Positions 55,972-64,000 of a DNA stretch of 64,000 nucleotides are shown one piece after another. Each line of letters begins with the position of its first letter. Position 1 is the first letter of the stretch. Position numbers and translations under genes: made by a program. Under the pieces are notes generated by a model that was not told where the DNA came from, ran no database searches, and saw nothing but the letters and a program-made list of their open reading frames with translations. Location of the stretch: contig DATKKG010000063.1 of assembly GCA_035543015.1 (NCBI GenBank), forward strand, positions 1-64,000, read 5' to 3'. This DNA comes from DATKKG01 sp035543015. Lineage in GTDB: Archaea > Thermoproteota > Nitrososphaeria > Conexivisphaerales > DTJL01.

Positions 55972-57600
55972 GTGAGAATGTTGACATACCCATCTGGTTC
56001 GCAACCCGTCATAGTTCTGAAGGAAGGAGCTTCCGAGACCAAGGGGAAGGAGGCCCTAAGGAACAACATCAACGCGGCGAAGCTGATCTCCGAGATCGTC
56101 AAGTCCTCTCTGGGACCGAGGGGCATGGACAAGATGCTCGTGGACTCTCTCGGAGACGTGACCATCACCAACGACGGGGCCACGATGCTCAAGCAGCTCG
56201 ACGTTCAGCATCCGGGCGCCAAGATGATGGTGGAGATAAGCAAAGCCACGGACAGCGAGGTGGGCGACGGCACCACGAGCGCGGTCATCCTGGCGGGGGC
56301 CCTTCTTGAGAAGGCCGAGGAGCTCCTCGACAAGGACGTCCATCCGACCATCATCGTGGACGGCTATACCGTAGCTTCCGAAAAGGCCCTGGATGTGCTC
56401 TCGAAGATCGCCATCAAGGTGGACCCGACCAACAAGGAGTGGCTCTTCAAGATCTCGAAGACAAGCCTGGCCTCGAAGCTGGTGTCCCAGGAGAGCGACG
56501 AGCTCTCAAGGATCGTCGTCGACGCCGTCCTGCACGTCGTCGACAAGTCAGGCGAGAACCTCAAGGTGGACATCGACAACGTCAAGGTCGAGAAGAAGCC
56601 TGGCAGGTCCCTCAGCGACACGACCCTCGTCAACGGGATCATAATCGACAAGGAAGTGGTGCACGCGGGGATGCCCAAGAGGGTGGAGCACGCCAAGATC
56701 GTGCTTCTCAACTCTCCTCTCGAGATAGAGAAGACCGAGATGAGCGCCGAGATCAGGATCTCCGACCCGACGCAGATGAAGTCGTTCCTCGACGAAGAGG
56801 CGAAGATGCTCAAGGCGATGGTGGATATGCTCGCCGGCGTAGGGGCGAACGTCGTCTTCGTCCAGAAGGGGATCGACGACATCGCACAGCACTACCTGGC
56901 CAAGGCCGGGATAGTGGCCGTCCGCAGGGTGAAGGAGAGCGACATGACGCGCCTGGCCAAGGCGACGGGCGGAAGGATCGTAACCAACCTCGAGGACATG
57001 ACCAAGGCCGACCTGGGGGAGGCCGCCCTCGTCGAAGAGAGGAAGATCGAGCAGGACAAGTGGGTCTTCGTGGAAGGCTGCAAGAACCCGAAGGCCGTAA
57101 GCATACTGCTCAGGGGCGGTTCCCAGAGGGTCGTCGACGAAGGGGAAAGGGCCGTCCACGACGCGATCATGGTGGTCAAGGACGTGATGGAGAAGCCCAG
57201 CGTGGTCTGCGGTGGAGGGGCGCCCGAAGCGGAGATCGCTCACCGCATTCGCGAATGGGCTCACACGCTGTCAGGAAGGGAGCAGCTGGCCGCTCAGGCG
57301 TTCGCCGACGCCCTGGAGGTCATACCTCTGACGCTGGCGTCGAACGCGGGCATGGACCCCATAGACACCCAGGTGGACCTTCGGGCGGCACACTCCAAGA
57401 ACAAGACCTGGGCCGGGATCTCGGTCTCCGACGGCAAGGTCGGGGACATGGAGAAGGAGCAGGTCTTCGAGCCGACCGTCGTCAAGTCGCAGATCATCAA
57501 GTCGGCCACCGAGGCTTCCGTGATGATCCTGAGGATAGACGACGTCATCGCGTCAAAGGGGATGGGCAGGGAGGGCGGAGCACCGCCCCCCGGCGCCTAG
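55972..57600 (+). CDS. thsA: Thermosome subunit (group II chaperonin)
   Basis: The 542-residue chaperonin shows SSLGPRGMDKMLVDSLGDVT and ITNDGATMLKQLDVQHPGAK, the SEVGDGTTSAVILAGALL ATP motif and CGGGAPEAEIAHRIREWA. The catalytic region near NAGMDPIDTQVDLRAAHS follows. It forms double rings that fold proteins with ATP. The C-terminus ends GREGGAPPPGA rather than the Gly-Met repeats of many thermosomes. GTG 55972 and ATG 55978 are both possible starts. Only one subunit gene is seen here; others may exist elsewhere. Confidence 0.97.
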   Translation: MRMLTYPSGSQPVIVLKEGASETKGKEALRNNINAAKLISEIVKSSLGPRGMDKMLVDSLGDVTITNDGATMLKQLDVQHPGAKMMVEISKATDSEVGDGTTSAVILAGALLEKAEELLDKDVHPTIIVDGYTVASEKALDVLSKIAIKVDPTNKEWLFKISKTSLASKLVSQESDELSRIVVDAVLHVVDKSGENLKVDIDNVKVEKKPGRSLSDTTLVNGIIIDKEVVHAGMPKRVEHAKIVLLNSPLEIEKTEMSAEIRISDPTQMKSFLDEEAKMLKAMVDMLAGVGANVVFVQKGIDDIAQHYLAKAGIVAVRRVKESDMTRLAKATGGRIVTNLEDMTKADLGEAALVEERKIEQDKWVFVEGCKNPKAVSILLRGGSQRVVDEGERAVHDAIMVVKDVMEKPSVVCGGGAPEAEIAHRIREWAHTLSGREQLAAQAFADALEVIPLTLASNAGMDPIDTQVDLRAAHSKNKTWAGISVSDGKVGDMEKEQVFEPTVVKSQIIKSATEASVMILRIDDVIASKGMGREGGAPPPGA

Positions 57601-57661
57601 AGCAACGCCGTTCTTTCCATTTCGTCAGGCCAGCGGCAGCTGCGTCCCGCGGCATCCAGCT

Positions 57662-57997
57662 TCATGAGAGGATTCCGTCTATCTTTGCCTTCAGCGGTGC
57701 CTTCGGCATGGCCCCGACTATCCTGTCCTTGAGCGCGCCGTCCTTGAAGACGAGGAGGGTGGGTATGGCCATCACGTCGTACGCTTCCGGCGTCCGCGGG
57801 TTCTCGTCAACGTTGAGCTTCGCGAAGACGACCCTTCCCTCGTACTCGGCCGCCAGCTCGGACAGAATCGGGGACAGCATCTTGCAGGGGTAGCACCACT
57901 CGGCCCAGAGGTCCACCACCACCTCGCGGTTGGCCTGGACTTCCCTCTTGAAGTCGGCATCGCTCAGGACAAGGAGGCCTTCGGAAGGCTGACCCAA
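57662..57997 (-). CDS. trxA: Thioredoxin
   Basis: The 111-residue protein has the thioredoxin fold with the active site WAEWCYPCKML near residues 31-41 (CYPC rather than the common CGPC), the cis-Pro in DVMAIPTLLVFKDG and the C-terminal helix. The Tyr in the active site should make the redox potential differ from classical thioredoxins. It can serve the peroxiredoxin at 995 and be reduced by TrxB at 46033. GTG or ATG at 57997 opens the frame (M G Q P S E G). Confidence 0.92.
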   Translation of the reverse strand: MGQPSEGLLVLSDADFKREVQANREVVVDLWAEWCYPCKMLSPILSELAAEYEGRVVFAKLNVDENPRTPEAYDVMAIPTLLVFKDGALKDRIVGAMPKAPLKAKIDGILS

Positions 57998-58079
57998 ACC
58001 GATCCACCGGACGACTGCTCTGGAGCCGCGGCCCCCTTTTTAGGGCTTCCTCAGGAGCAGGACGTCGTAGATCGGTGGC

Positions 58080-59057
58080 TCAGCGGGCCGCCAGCTTCAT
58101 GGCCTGCAGGATCCTTATCCTTTTGACGATGTTCGGGTGAGTGGAGAAGACCTCGAAGATCTTCTCGGACTCGGAGATCCTCCTGTTGGCAACCTGTTCG
58201 ATCAGGTCCCGGTCGCTGTACGCGTACTGGACCGCGCTCCTGCCGGCGGTGTCCGGGTCCACTATGAGGAGGCTGTGGAAGCCCATCGCCTGGCCCGAGG
58301 GCGCGGTGCGCGACGATCCCCTCCTTCCGTACATGTCCAGCTTGGCCAGGGCGGACGACAGCTTGTCGGCGCCGTCGTCGACGACTTCGGCTCCATGCCT
58401 GTCGGCGTAGAGCTCCCTTTCGCGGCTGAGGCCGAGGACGAGCAGGTTGAGGATGAAGTATGCGGCCAGGGCAAGGGCCCCGACGGCGGCTGCCGAGCCG
58501 CCGTTGTTGCTGCGCGAGTTGCCGTAGGACCCGCCCCACATCATGGACCAGCCGATATAGTAGAATATCGTCGGAAGCACCGAGACGAACATCATTATCT
58601 GGACGTCCCTGTGCTTGAGGTGACCGAGCTCGTGGCCCAGCACCGCTTCCACTTCGCCGGGCTCGAGGGTGTTCAGGAGCCCCTGGGTCACGCAGACCCT
58701 GCTGCCCGTCAGCGGTGAGCCGTAGGCGAAGGCGTTGGGCGCCGGCGTCGGGGACAGCATCAGCTTCGGCACCTTGAGGCCGGCCTTCATGCAGATGCTT
58801 TGGAGCATCCCATGCACGTCCGTCAGCTGGTTGTCCGGGACTTCTCTCACCCTGTACATGGCGCTGATCATGTAGGGTCCCACGAGCCACTGCACCAGGC
58901 TGAAGGCCACCACAAGCACCAGCATCGTGACAATGTCGAATCCGCCGAGGTACGTGAGGACCACGGCAAGGAAAAGCGTCGAGGCTCCGATGACCAGGGC
59001 AAGCGTTCCCAGCATCGTCAGCCTGAGTCTCCAAAGACTATAATCCAATCCTGACAC
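58080..59057 (-). CDS. htpX: HtpX-like M48 membrane metalloprotease
   Basis: The 325-residue protein has two N-terminal hydrophobic segments (about 14-34 and 41-62). The zinc motif HELGHLKHRD has His142, Glu143 and His146. A further pair of hydrophobic stretches follows (about 155-170 and 182-202), and the distal Glu ligand lies in LSREREL YADRHG-type sequence (SRERELYADRHGAE). HtpX cuts damaged membrane proteins. A Ser/Asn/Gly-rich loop (GGSYGNSRSNNGGSAA) separates the helices. It starts at ATG or nearby at 59057. Confidence 0.92.
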   Translation of the reverse strand: MSGLDYSLWRLRLTMLGTLALVIGASTLFLAVVLTYLGGFDIVTMLVLVVAFSLVQWLVGPYMISAMYRVREVPDNQLTDVHGMLQSICMKAGLKVPKLMLSPTPAPNAFAYGSPLTGSRVCVTQGLLNTLEPGEVEAVLGHELGHLKHRDVQIMMFVSVLPTIFYYIGWSMMWGGSYGNSRSNNGGSAAAVGALALAAYFILNLLVLGLSRERELYADRHGAEVVDDGADKLSSALAKLDMYGRRGSSRTAPSGQAMGFHSLLIVDPDTAGRSAVQYAYSDRDLIEQVANRRISESEKIFEVFSTHPNIVKRIRILQAMKLAAR

Positions 59058-59187
59058 CTCTCTACGCGACCCCAGTCGTGGGGGATTTAAATATAGCGCT
59101 CGGGTCTGGGGGTTATCGTTTCAGCGACGGAATCTGCGGAGCATCGGGCGTCTAGTTTAAGAGAAGCACGCAGGCAGAGAGCTGAGA

Positions 59188-60603
59188 GTGAAACGGAGAG
59201 TGACAGCCCCCTTCAGGGTTGAGAAGGACTACCTCGGTCCGGTGAACGTGCCTTCCGACGCCTACTACGGGGTCCAGACGGCGAGGGCGGTCGAGAACTT
59301 CAAGATCAGCGGAATCCGGCCCCACCCTCTGTACGTCCGCACCTCGGCCTTGGTGAAGTGGGCCGCGGCCGTGGGCAACATGAAGGCCGGGACGCTGGAC
59401 AGACGGAAGGGAGAAGCCATCTGTCGGGCGGCTGAGGAGGTCTACTCCGGGAGACTGCTGGACCAGTTCGTCGTCGACGTGTTCCAGGCCGGGGCGGGGA
59501 CGTCCCACAACATGAACGTCAACGAAGTCATAGCCAACCGGGCCATCGAGCTCCTCGGAGGCGAGAAGGGCCAATACTCCGTAGTCCATCCCAACGACGA
59601 CGTGAACATGGGGCAGTCCACCAACGACTTCGTGCCCACCGTCATCAGGGTCACGTTGCTCCTCATGATGAGGGAGCTCCAGGCAGAGCTGGAGTCGCTC
59701 GAGTCCTCCCTCGGTGACCTTGCGACCAAGTACGGCCCGGTGGTCAAGCCCGGACGCACACACCTCATGGATGCGGCGCCAATCAGGTACGGCCAGGTCT
59801 TCGACGGATGGAGGAGGACCATTTCGAAGGACGGCGACAGGCTGAAGGAGGCGGGCGAGATGCTGACGGAGCTCAACCTCGGCGCCTCGGCCGTCGGCAC
59901 CGGGGTCAATGCGGAGCCGGCGTACGTCGACGAGGCCATCCGATTCCTTTCCGAGAAGACCGGGTTCAGGTTCAGGAGCCCGGCCTCGTTCGTGGACGTG
60001 ACGCACTCCATGGCCGACATGCAGTGGGCGATGTCCTCCCTGAAGGCCCTGGCGCTGGACGTTTCGAAGATCTGCAACGACCTCCGTCTGATGAATTCGG
60101 GCCCGGTCACCGGCTTCGGAGACATCACCCTCCCCGCGGTCCAGCCCGGGTCCTCGATCATGCCTGGGAAGGTGAACCCGGTGATAGCCGAATGCATGAA
60201 CATGATCTGCTTCCACGTGATGGGGAGCGAGAGGGCCGTGGAGGAGGCCGCGCACATGGGCCAGATGGAGCTCAACGTCATGATGCCCCTCATCGCCTAT
60301 GAGTCGACGATGTCCCTCGAGATCATGAGGAACGGGCTCAGGATGCTCAGAGAGAGGCTTCTCTCCGGCATCGTGATCGACGTGGAGAGGGAGAGGCGCC
60401 TCGTGGAAGCGAGCTCCGGCATCGCCCTTGCCCTCAACCCGTATCTCGGATTCGACAGGACCGCGGAGATCGTCAAGGAGGCCATGAAGAGGGGGGTCAC
60501 CGTCCGGCAGGTCATAAGCGAGAAGAAGCTGATGACCGACGAAGAGCTGGACAAGGTCCTGGACCCGTACAGGATCACGCAGCGCGGAATCGTCAAGGAA
60601 TAG
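59188..60603 (+). CDS. aspA: Aspartate ammonia-lyase (class II fumarase superfamily)
   Basis: The 471-residue enzyme shows YYGVQTARAVENFKISG, the substrate motif in DDVNMGQSTNDFVPT, GRTHLMDAAPIRYGQ and the signature loop GSSIMPGKVNPVIAE. YGVQTxRAVENF and the VIAE ending favour aspartase over FumC, which usually reads WGAQTQRSxENF and NPTQCE. A class I fumarase is also encoded nearby, which makes a second fumarase less needed. It converts aspartate to fumarate and ammonia. GTG 59188 (V/M K R R V T) opens the frame; TATA-like ctagtttaag (59152-59161) is about 32 bases upstream. Confidence 0.82.
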   Translation: MKRRVTAPFRVEKDYLGPVNVPSDAYYGVQTARAVENFKISGIRPHPLYVRTSALVKWAAAVGNMKAGTLDRRKGEAICRAAEEVYSGRLLDQFVVDVFQAGAGTSHNMNVNEVIANRAIELLGGEKGQYSVVHPNDDVNMGQSTNDFVPTVIRVTLLLMMRELQAELESLESSLGDLATKYGPVVKPGRTHLMDAAPIRYGQVFDGWRRTISKDGDRLKEAGEMLTELNLGASAVGTGVNAEPAYVDEAIRFLSEKTGFRFRSPASFVDVTHSMADMQWAMSSLKALALDVSKICNDLRLMNSGPVTGFGDITLPAVQPGSSIMPGKVNPVIAECMNMICFHVMGSERAVEEAAHMGQMELNVMMPLIAYESTMSLEIMRNGLRMLRERLLSGIVIDVERERRLVEASSGIALALNPYLGFDRTAEIVKEAMKRGVTVRQVISEKKLMTDEELDKVLDPYRITQRGIVKE

Positions 60604-60604
60604 G

Positions 60605-61741
60605 CTATATCTTCCAGTCGATGTCGACGGTCTCCTTGCGCACGAAGACCGTAATCAGTCCCCAGACCATGGCGACGAACCAGACCGGTGAGTAGACGAT
60701 GTAGTAGAGGAGGAAGTAGACCGGATTGAAATGGTACCCGAGCCTACGCGTGAAGTAGAGGTAGACAAAGGAGTACCCCATGAGGCCCACCAGAAGAGAG
60801 AGCCCGATGCTGAAGAGGTTCGGCAGGGCGCCGTAGGGAATGAAGGCGGGTATGAAGATCGGGAATGACCTCGAAGAAAGGGTCAACATGAGCAGGGCGA
60901 ACAGGTCGATGGCCGCCACGTTCTTGAAGGTGAGACCGAAGAGGGCGCTCAGGACGGCGGGGAAGATCATGATCAGCGCGGTGCCGAGAATACCCGGGTG
61001 CCTCTTGAGAGCCGAGAAGAGCGGCCGGTAGTTGTCGTGGAACCAGACCGAGGTCCCGTAGGCCCACCTCTTCCGTTGGGCCCACCATCTCTTCAGGGTC
61101 GGGGGGGCGAAGGTGTCCACCTGGATGTCGTCGGCGTACTTGAAGCTGAGGTCGTGAAGGTAGGCCCTGAGACCCAGGTCGAGGTCTTCGGATATGACCG
61201 CCTTGAAACCGCCTATCCTGGCATAGGCTTCCCTCGTGATGGCGAAGCCGGCGCCGTTGACGCCCAAGGTCTTCTTCATCCTCCGAGCCATCATCCAGTT
61301 CGCCGCGTTGAACCCCACGTACTCATAGTAGATGATGTTGGAGAGGAGGCCCTCTATCACCACGCCCTTCTTCATCTCGAGCATGTCGAAGCCCCTGATC
61401 TGCGAGGCTGTCCTAGATATGAGATCGGGGGTCTTGATCACGATGTCCGAATCGAGGAAGATCAGGACGTCGCCGCTCGAAGAGGAGTAGCAGTCGTCTA
61501 TGGCCCTGACCTTGCCCCTTCTGCGGTCGCTGAGCTTGAAGCGGACGTCCCGTCCGAACCTCTCAACGAGCTCCATCGACTTCTCCGTGGGCTCGTCTAT
61601 GGCTACTATGATCTCCTTCGCCGGATGCGGGTCCGCGACGAGCTTGCCGAGGGTGTCTTCGAGGGTCTTAGACCAGCCTAGCACAGGCACAATGACTGAC
61701 ACCCTCTCGGACGGAGAGGGCGATACCTCGGACACGCGCAT
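60605..61741 (-). CDS. Membrane glycosyltransferase, family 2
   Basis: The 378-residue protein has an N-terminal GT-A domain: VSVIVPVLGWSKTLEDTL, the DSDIVI metal motif near 99, SEDLDLGLRAYLHD with the catalytic acidic residues and QRKRWAYGTSVWFHD, the QxxRW-type acceptor motif of processive enzymes. Four hydrophobic helices follow (about 245-270, 280-300, 308-328 and 340-370). It may add sugars repeatedly to a lipid or polysaccharide at the membrane. There is no cluster of sugar genes around it. ATG 61741 starts the frame, and it ends one base from aspA. Confidence 0.87.
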   Translation of the reverse strand: MRVSEVSPSPSERVSVIVPVLGWSKTLEDTLGKLVADPHPAKEIIVAIDEPTEKSMELVERFGRDVRFKLSDRRRGKVRAIDDCYSSSSGDVLIFLDSDIVIKTPDLISRTASQIRGFDMLEMKKGVVIEGLLSNIIYYEYVGFNAANWMMARRMKKTLGVNGAGFAITREAYARIGGFKAVISEDLDLGLRAYLHDLSFKYADDIQVDTFAPPTLKRWWAQRKRWAYGTSVWFHDNYRPLFSALKRHPGILGTALIMIFPAVLSALFGLTFKNVAAIDLFALLMLTLSSRSFPIFIPAFIPYGALPNLFSIGLSLLVGLMGYSFVYLYFTRRLGYHFNPVYFLLYYIVYSPVWFVAMVWGLITVFVRKETVDIDWKI

Positions 61742-61848
61742 GACCCTTGGTAGCGCTTGTCCAAACGCGACTTTAAAAGCATACCTCCGCGAACCCCCCG
61801 AATCGCGCTGAAGCCTTAAATCGCCTGGTCCGAAGTGAGGTTCGAGCT

Positions 61849-62871
61849 ATGAGCGGCGTGCAGGGAAGGAAGCCGAAGGCCATGGTGCTGCTCTCGGGCG
61901 GCCTGGACAGCACCCTTGCCCTCGCCATGATGAAAGAGATGGGCGTCGACGTCATAGCCGTAAGCTTCAAGACGCCATTCTGCAACTTCGACTGCGGAAG
62001 CGGAGCCTGCGGAGGCAAGATCGGCGACACCACGCTGAAGTATGGCGTCGAATGGAAGCCGGTGAGCTTGGGCACGGAGTATCTCGATATCGTGAGGAAG
62101 CCGCGCCACGGGCACGGCAGCGCCTTGAACCCCTGCGTCGACTGCCGGGTCATGATGTACGGCAGGGCGAAGGCGATGATGAAGGAGCTCGGCGCGGACT
62201 TCATAGTCACGGGGGAGGTCGTCGGCCAGAGGCCCATGAGCCAGAACCGCCAGGCACTGGACATCATCGAAAGGGAGTCGGGGCTGCAGGGGCTCATCCT
62301 GCGACCCCTTTGCGCCCAGCTGATGGAGCCCACCATCCCCGAGAAGGAGGGGTGGGTGGACAGGTCCAGGCTGCTATCGGTCGAAGGGAGGAGCAGGAGG
62401 GTGCAGATCCAGATGGCGAAGTCGATCGGCTGGAAGGAGTACCCCAACCCTTCAGGGGGATGCCTCCTCACGGAGAAGGGCTTCGCACGCCGGCTCAAGG
62501 ACCTCTTTGAGCATGAGCAACACCCTGACCAGAACGACATAGACCTGCTGAAGGTGGGGAGACACCTGAGGCTGGAGCAGGGGGCTAAGCTCGTCGTGGG
62601 CAGGGACGTCCTCGAGAACAGCGAGATATCGGCGCTCGCCAGGGAGGACGACGTCCTCATGGAAGTCGAGAAGATACCGGGCCCCATGGGCCTCCTGAGG
62701 GGAAGGTTTGGCGAGCCGCAGGTGGTCGTCGCCGCCTCCGTCGTGGCGCGGTACAGCGACGCCCCCAGGGACGTGGAGGCGAAGGTCTCCTGCAGGCTGA
62801 AGTCTGCGGCCGCCAGCTCGGTCTCCGTCATGCCCATGGCCGCGGCTGAAGTCGCCAAGTTGATCCTCTAG
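61849..62871 (+). CDS. PP-loop ATPase of tRNA-thiolation type (MnmA/TrmU-like N-terminus)
   Basis: The 340-residue protein has the PP-loop ATP motif VLLSGGLDSTLALAMMKEMG, the Cys-rich element FCNFDCGSGACGG, NPCVDCRVMMYGRAKAMMKE and a later EYPNPSGGCLLTEKGFARRL. This matches the archaeal and Thermotoga-type group annotated as tRNA 2-thiouridine synthase-like proteins, in which Cys residues may hold sulfur or an Fe-S cluster. tRNA sulfuration is likely; the exact base is unknown. It starts at ATG 61849. A TATA-like ccttaaatcg (61813-61822) lies about 31 bases upstream, so the transcript may be leaderless. Confidence 0.78.
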   Translation: MSGVQGRKPKAMVLLSGGLDSTLALAMMKEMGVDVIAVSFKTPFCNFDCGSGACGGKIGDTTLKYGVEWKPVSLGTEYLDIVRKPRHGHGSALNPCVDCRVMMYGRAKAMMKELGADFIVTGEVVGQRPMSQNRQALDIIERESGLQGLILRPLCAQLMEPTIPEKEGWVDRSRLLSVEGRSRRVQIQMAKSIGWKEYPNPSGGCLLTEKGFARRLKDLFEHEQHPDQNDIDLLKVGRHLRLEQGAKLVVGRDVLENSEISALAREDDVLMEVEKIPGPMGLLRGRFGEPQVVVAASVVARYSDAPRDVEAKVSCRLKSAAASSVSVMPMAAAEVAKLIL

Positions 62872-62906
62872 GGAGCTAGCCATGCGCGGCATTTACTCTC
62901 ACAAAT

Positions 62907-62915
62907 CTTATATTG
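62907..62915 (+). promoter_or_regulatory. TATA box of the AsnC-type sensor gene
   Basis: The run cttatattg is centred 30 bases before ATG 62941, pointing to a leaderless transcript and to that ATG rather than the upstream GTG 62932. Confidence 0.6.
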
Positions 62916-62940
62916 CACCAATGCCGAATCTGTGTTCGGC

Positions 62941-63171
62941 ATGCCAATTGCATTCGTGTTACTGAACGTAGAGCCAGGGGGAGAGGACGAGGTTTTGCAG
63001 TCCCTCAAGACTATCCCTGAGGTCAGGGAAGCCTATCGCGTCTACGGGGTCTACGACACCGTGGTCAAGATTGAGGCCGGCACGGCGGAGAAGCTGAAGG
63101 AGCTGATCACCTGGAAGGTCAGGCGCCTGAACAAGGTGCGCTCCACGCTGACGATGCTGGCCGTCGAATAG
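62941..63171 (+). CDS. Stand-alone Lrp/AsnC effector-binding (RAM) domain
   Basis: The 76-residue protein (MPIAFVLLNVEPGGEDEVLQ at the start) is only the C-terminal alpha-beta sandwich of Lrp/AsnC regulators: LKTIPEVREAYRVYGVYDTV, then KIEAGTAEKLKELI and a VRSTLTMLAVE end. The DNA-binding helix-turn-helix is missing. Such domains form dimers and larger rings and bind amino acids; in archaea they may sense ligands for other regulators. Its own TATA box gives a leaderless start at 62941. It lies 82 bases before ppdK. Confidence 0.9.
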   Translation: MPIAFVLLNVEPGGEDEVLQSLKTIPEVREAYRVYGVYDTVVKIEAGTAEKLKELITWKVRRLNKVRSTLTMLAVE

Positions 63172-63210
63172 GGCGGCCCTTCGAGAAGCAAGCCCACATA
63201 GCCGCCGAAA

Positions 63211-63220
63211 TCTTTAAGCC
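63211..63220 (+). promoter_or_regulatory. TATA box of ppdK
   Basis: The run tctttaagcc lies about 38 bases before ATG 63253 and resembles the TTTAAG elements before sufC and priS. Confidence 0.55.
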
Positions 63221-63252
63221 CACTAGCCGGACCCAACCACAGGGTGTAGTCA

Positions 63253-64000
63253 ATGACAGTGGGCCTTCAGGTCTATACGTTCAGTGAAGCCACGGCGCTC
63301 GGTCTCTCGAAGTTTGAGTTGGGAGGCAAGGGCTTCGGCCTCGTCGAGATGACGAAGCTGGGCCTCCCGGTGCCGCCGGGGATCGTGATAACCACCGGGA
63401 TGTGCAAGGAGTACTTCAAAGCCGGCAGGAAGTTCCCGGAGGGCTTCGAAGCGAAGGTCAAGGAGAAGGTGAAGGTGCTGGAGGCGACCAGCGGCAAGAG
63501 GTTCGGGGACCCAAAGTACCCGCTTCTGGTGTCGATCAGGTCTGGTGCTCCGTTCTCCATGCCAGGCATGATGGACACCATCCTCAACCTGGGGATAAAC
63601 GACAAGACGGTCGAGGACGTCGCTAGGGTGTTCGACGACCCCAGGTTCGCCTATGACACCTACAGGCGTTTCCTCCAGCTCTTCGGCAAGATAGTGATGA
63701 AGGTCCCCGGCGAAGAGTTCGAGAAGATAATCGACGAGGAGAAGGCGAAGGCGGGGGTCGGGAGCGACGTCGAGATGTCCGCCGGCTCCTGGAAGGAGGT
63801 GGCCCGGCGCTTCAAGGCGCTGATCAAGGAGAGGACGGGCAAGGAGGTCCCCCAGGACCCCATGGAGCAGCTGTTCATGGCGGTGGCCGCAGTCTTCGAC
63901 TCATGGTACAACCCGAGGGCCGCCGAGTACAGGAAGATTTACAAGATCTCCGAGGAGCTGGGGACCGCCGTCAACATCGTCGTAATGGTCTTCGGGAACA
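63253..64000 (+). CDS. ppdK: Pyruvate, phosphate dikinase (N-terminal part, cut by the right edge)
   Basis: Translation from ATG 63253 gives 249 residues without a stop before the window ends. It begins VYTFSEATALGLSKFELGGK and contains GLPVPPGIVITTGMCKEY, LLVSIRSGAPFSMPGMMDTI, with the ATP-binding Arg in SIRSGAP, LNLGIND and the YDTYRRFLQLFG segment. These are specific to PPDK rather than PEP synthase (MPGMMDTILNLG). The full enzyme, about 880 residues, converts pyruvate, ATP and phosphate to PEP, AMP and pyrophosphate, reversibly. It is the second dikinase of the window. Confidence 0.95.
   Translation, partial: MTVGLQVYTFSEATALGLSKFELGGKGFGLVEMTKLGLPVPPGIVITTGMCKEYFKAGRKFPEGFEAKVKEKVKVLEATSGKRFGDPKYPLLVSIRSGAPFSMPGMMDTILNLGINDKTVEDVARVFDDPRFAYDTYRRFLQLFGKIVMKVPGEEFEKIIDEEKAKAGVGSDVEMSAGSWKEVARRFKALIKERTGKEVPQDPMEQLFMAVAAVFDSWYNPRAAEYRKIYKISEELGTAVNIVVMVFGN

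Noticed and set aside
1..64000. CRISPR arrays, insertion sequences, rRNA genes, integrases
   Set aside because: No regularly spaced repeats, transposase or integrase motifs, or rRNA stretches were seen on either strand.

Overview
The window is a GC-rich (about 60%) piece of archaeal chromosome. It encodes archaeal and eukaryote-like information genes: one PCNA, PriS with Gins51, eL42, eS27, aIF2-alpha, Nop10, a thermosome subunit, XPD- and Hef-type helicases and an AglB/STT3 oligosaccharyltransferase. It also has the F420 ligase CofE with an F420-type LLM enzyme, and a tRNA split by several introns. TATA boxes 25-32 bases before start codons (leaderless genes), very frequent TTG/GTG starts and this gene set suggest a Thermoproteota archaeon, perhaps a non-ammonia-oxidising member of Nitrososphaeria or a neighbouring class. 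No rRNA is present to settle this. There are no CRISPR arrays, insertion sequences or recognisable phage genes.

Layout. 1-2314: a leftward run of small metabolic and stress genes. 2436-5974: a two-gene unit, a rifampin-phosphotransferase-like dikinase plus a lipocalin-like protein. 5975-7810: a lower-GC segment with one sugar-aminotransferase-like gene, ending at an unusual tRNA-Arg. 7917-11867: two phosphohexomutases around ThiL, which appears to start at CTG. 11990-12312: a tRNA-Thr with three introns and a tRNA-Leu. 12485-16108: membrane and stress proteins. 16290-19127: a DEAD-box helicase facing a TRAM protein, then an LLM oxidoreductase. 19260-24707: SUF iron-sulfur assembly (C, B, D, S, U). 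24714-33458: small conserved proteins, Hef helicase, a thymidylate kinase homologue, an HD hydrolase, a UbiD/DUF126 pair fitting the archaeal mevalonate pathway, and XPD. 33442-38098: replication and translation block. 38109-48253: AglB, glycine cleavage T and H, CofE, two DUF72 proteins, MetRS, thioredoxin reductase, a Y-family polymerase and tRNA-Leu. 48308-53391: a toroid-fold protein, two MFS transporters and a flavoprotein. 53378-55832: a tightly overlapping fumarase / JAMM / uracil-DNA glycosylase operon. 55972-64000: thermosome, thioredoxin, HtpX-like protease, aspartase, glycosyltransferase, a tRNA-thiolation-type PP-loop protein, a stand-alone Lrp/AsnC sensor domain and the start of pyruvate phosphate dikinase.

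How they fit together. Aspartase with class I fumarase can feed aspartate carbon into malate, and PPDK links pyruvate to PEP. SUF supplies clusters that the fumarase, XPD and type-4 uracil-DNA glycosylase encoded here would need. CofE finishes the cofactor used by LLM enzymes. The UbiD and DUF126 genes provide two of the steps of the archaeal route to isoprenoid lipids. PCNA can serve the Y-family polymerase, which ends in a clear PIP box, and perhaps Hef. Neighbouring genes are often joined by 4-base NTGA overlaps.
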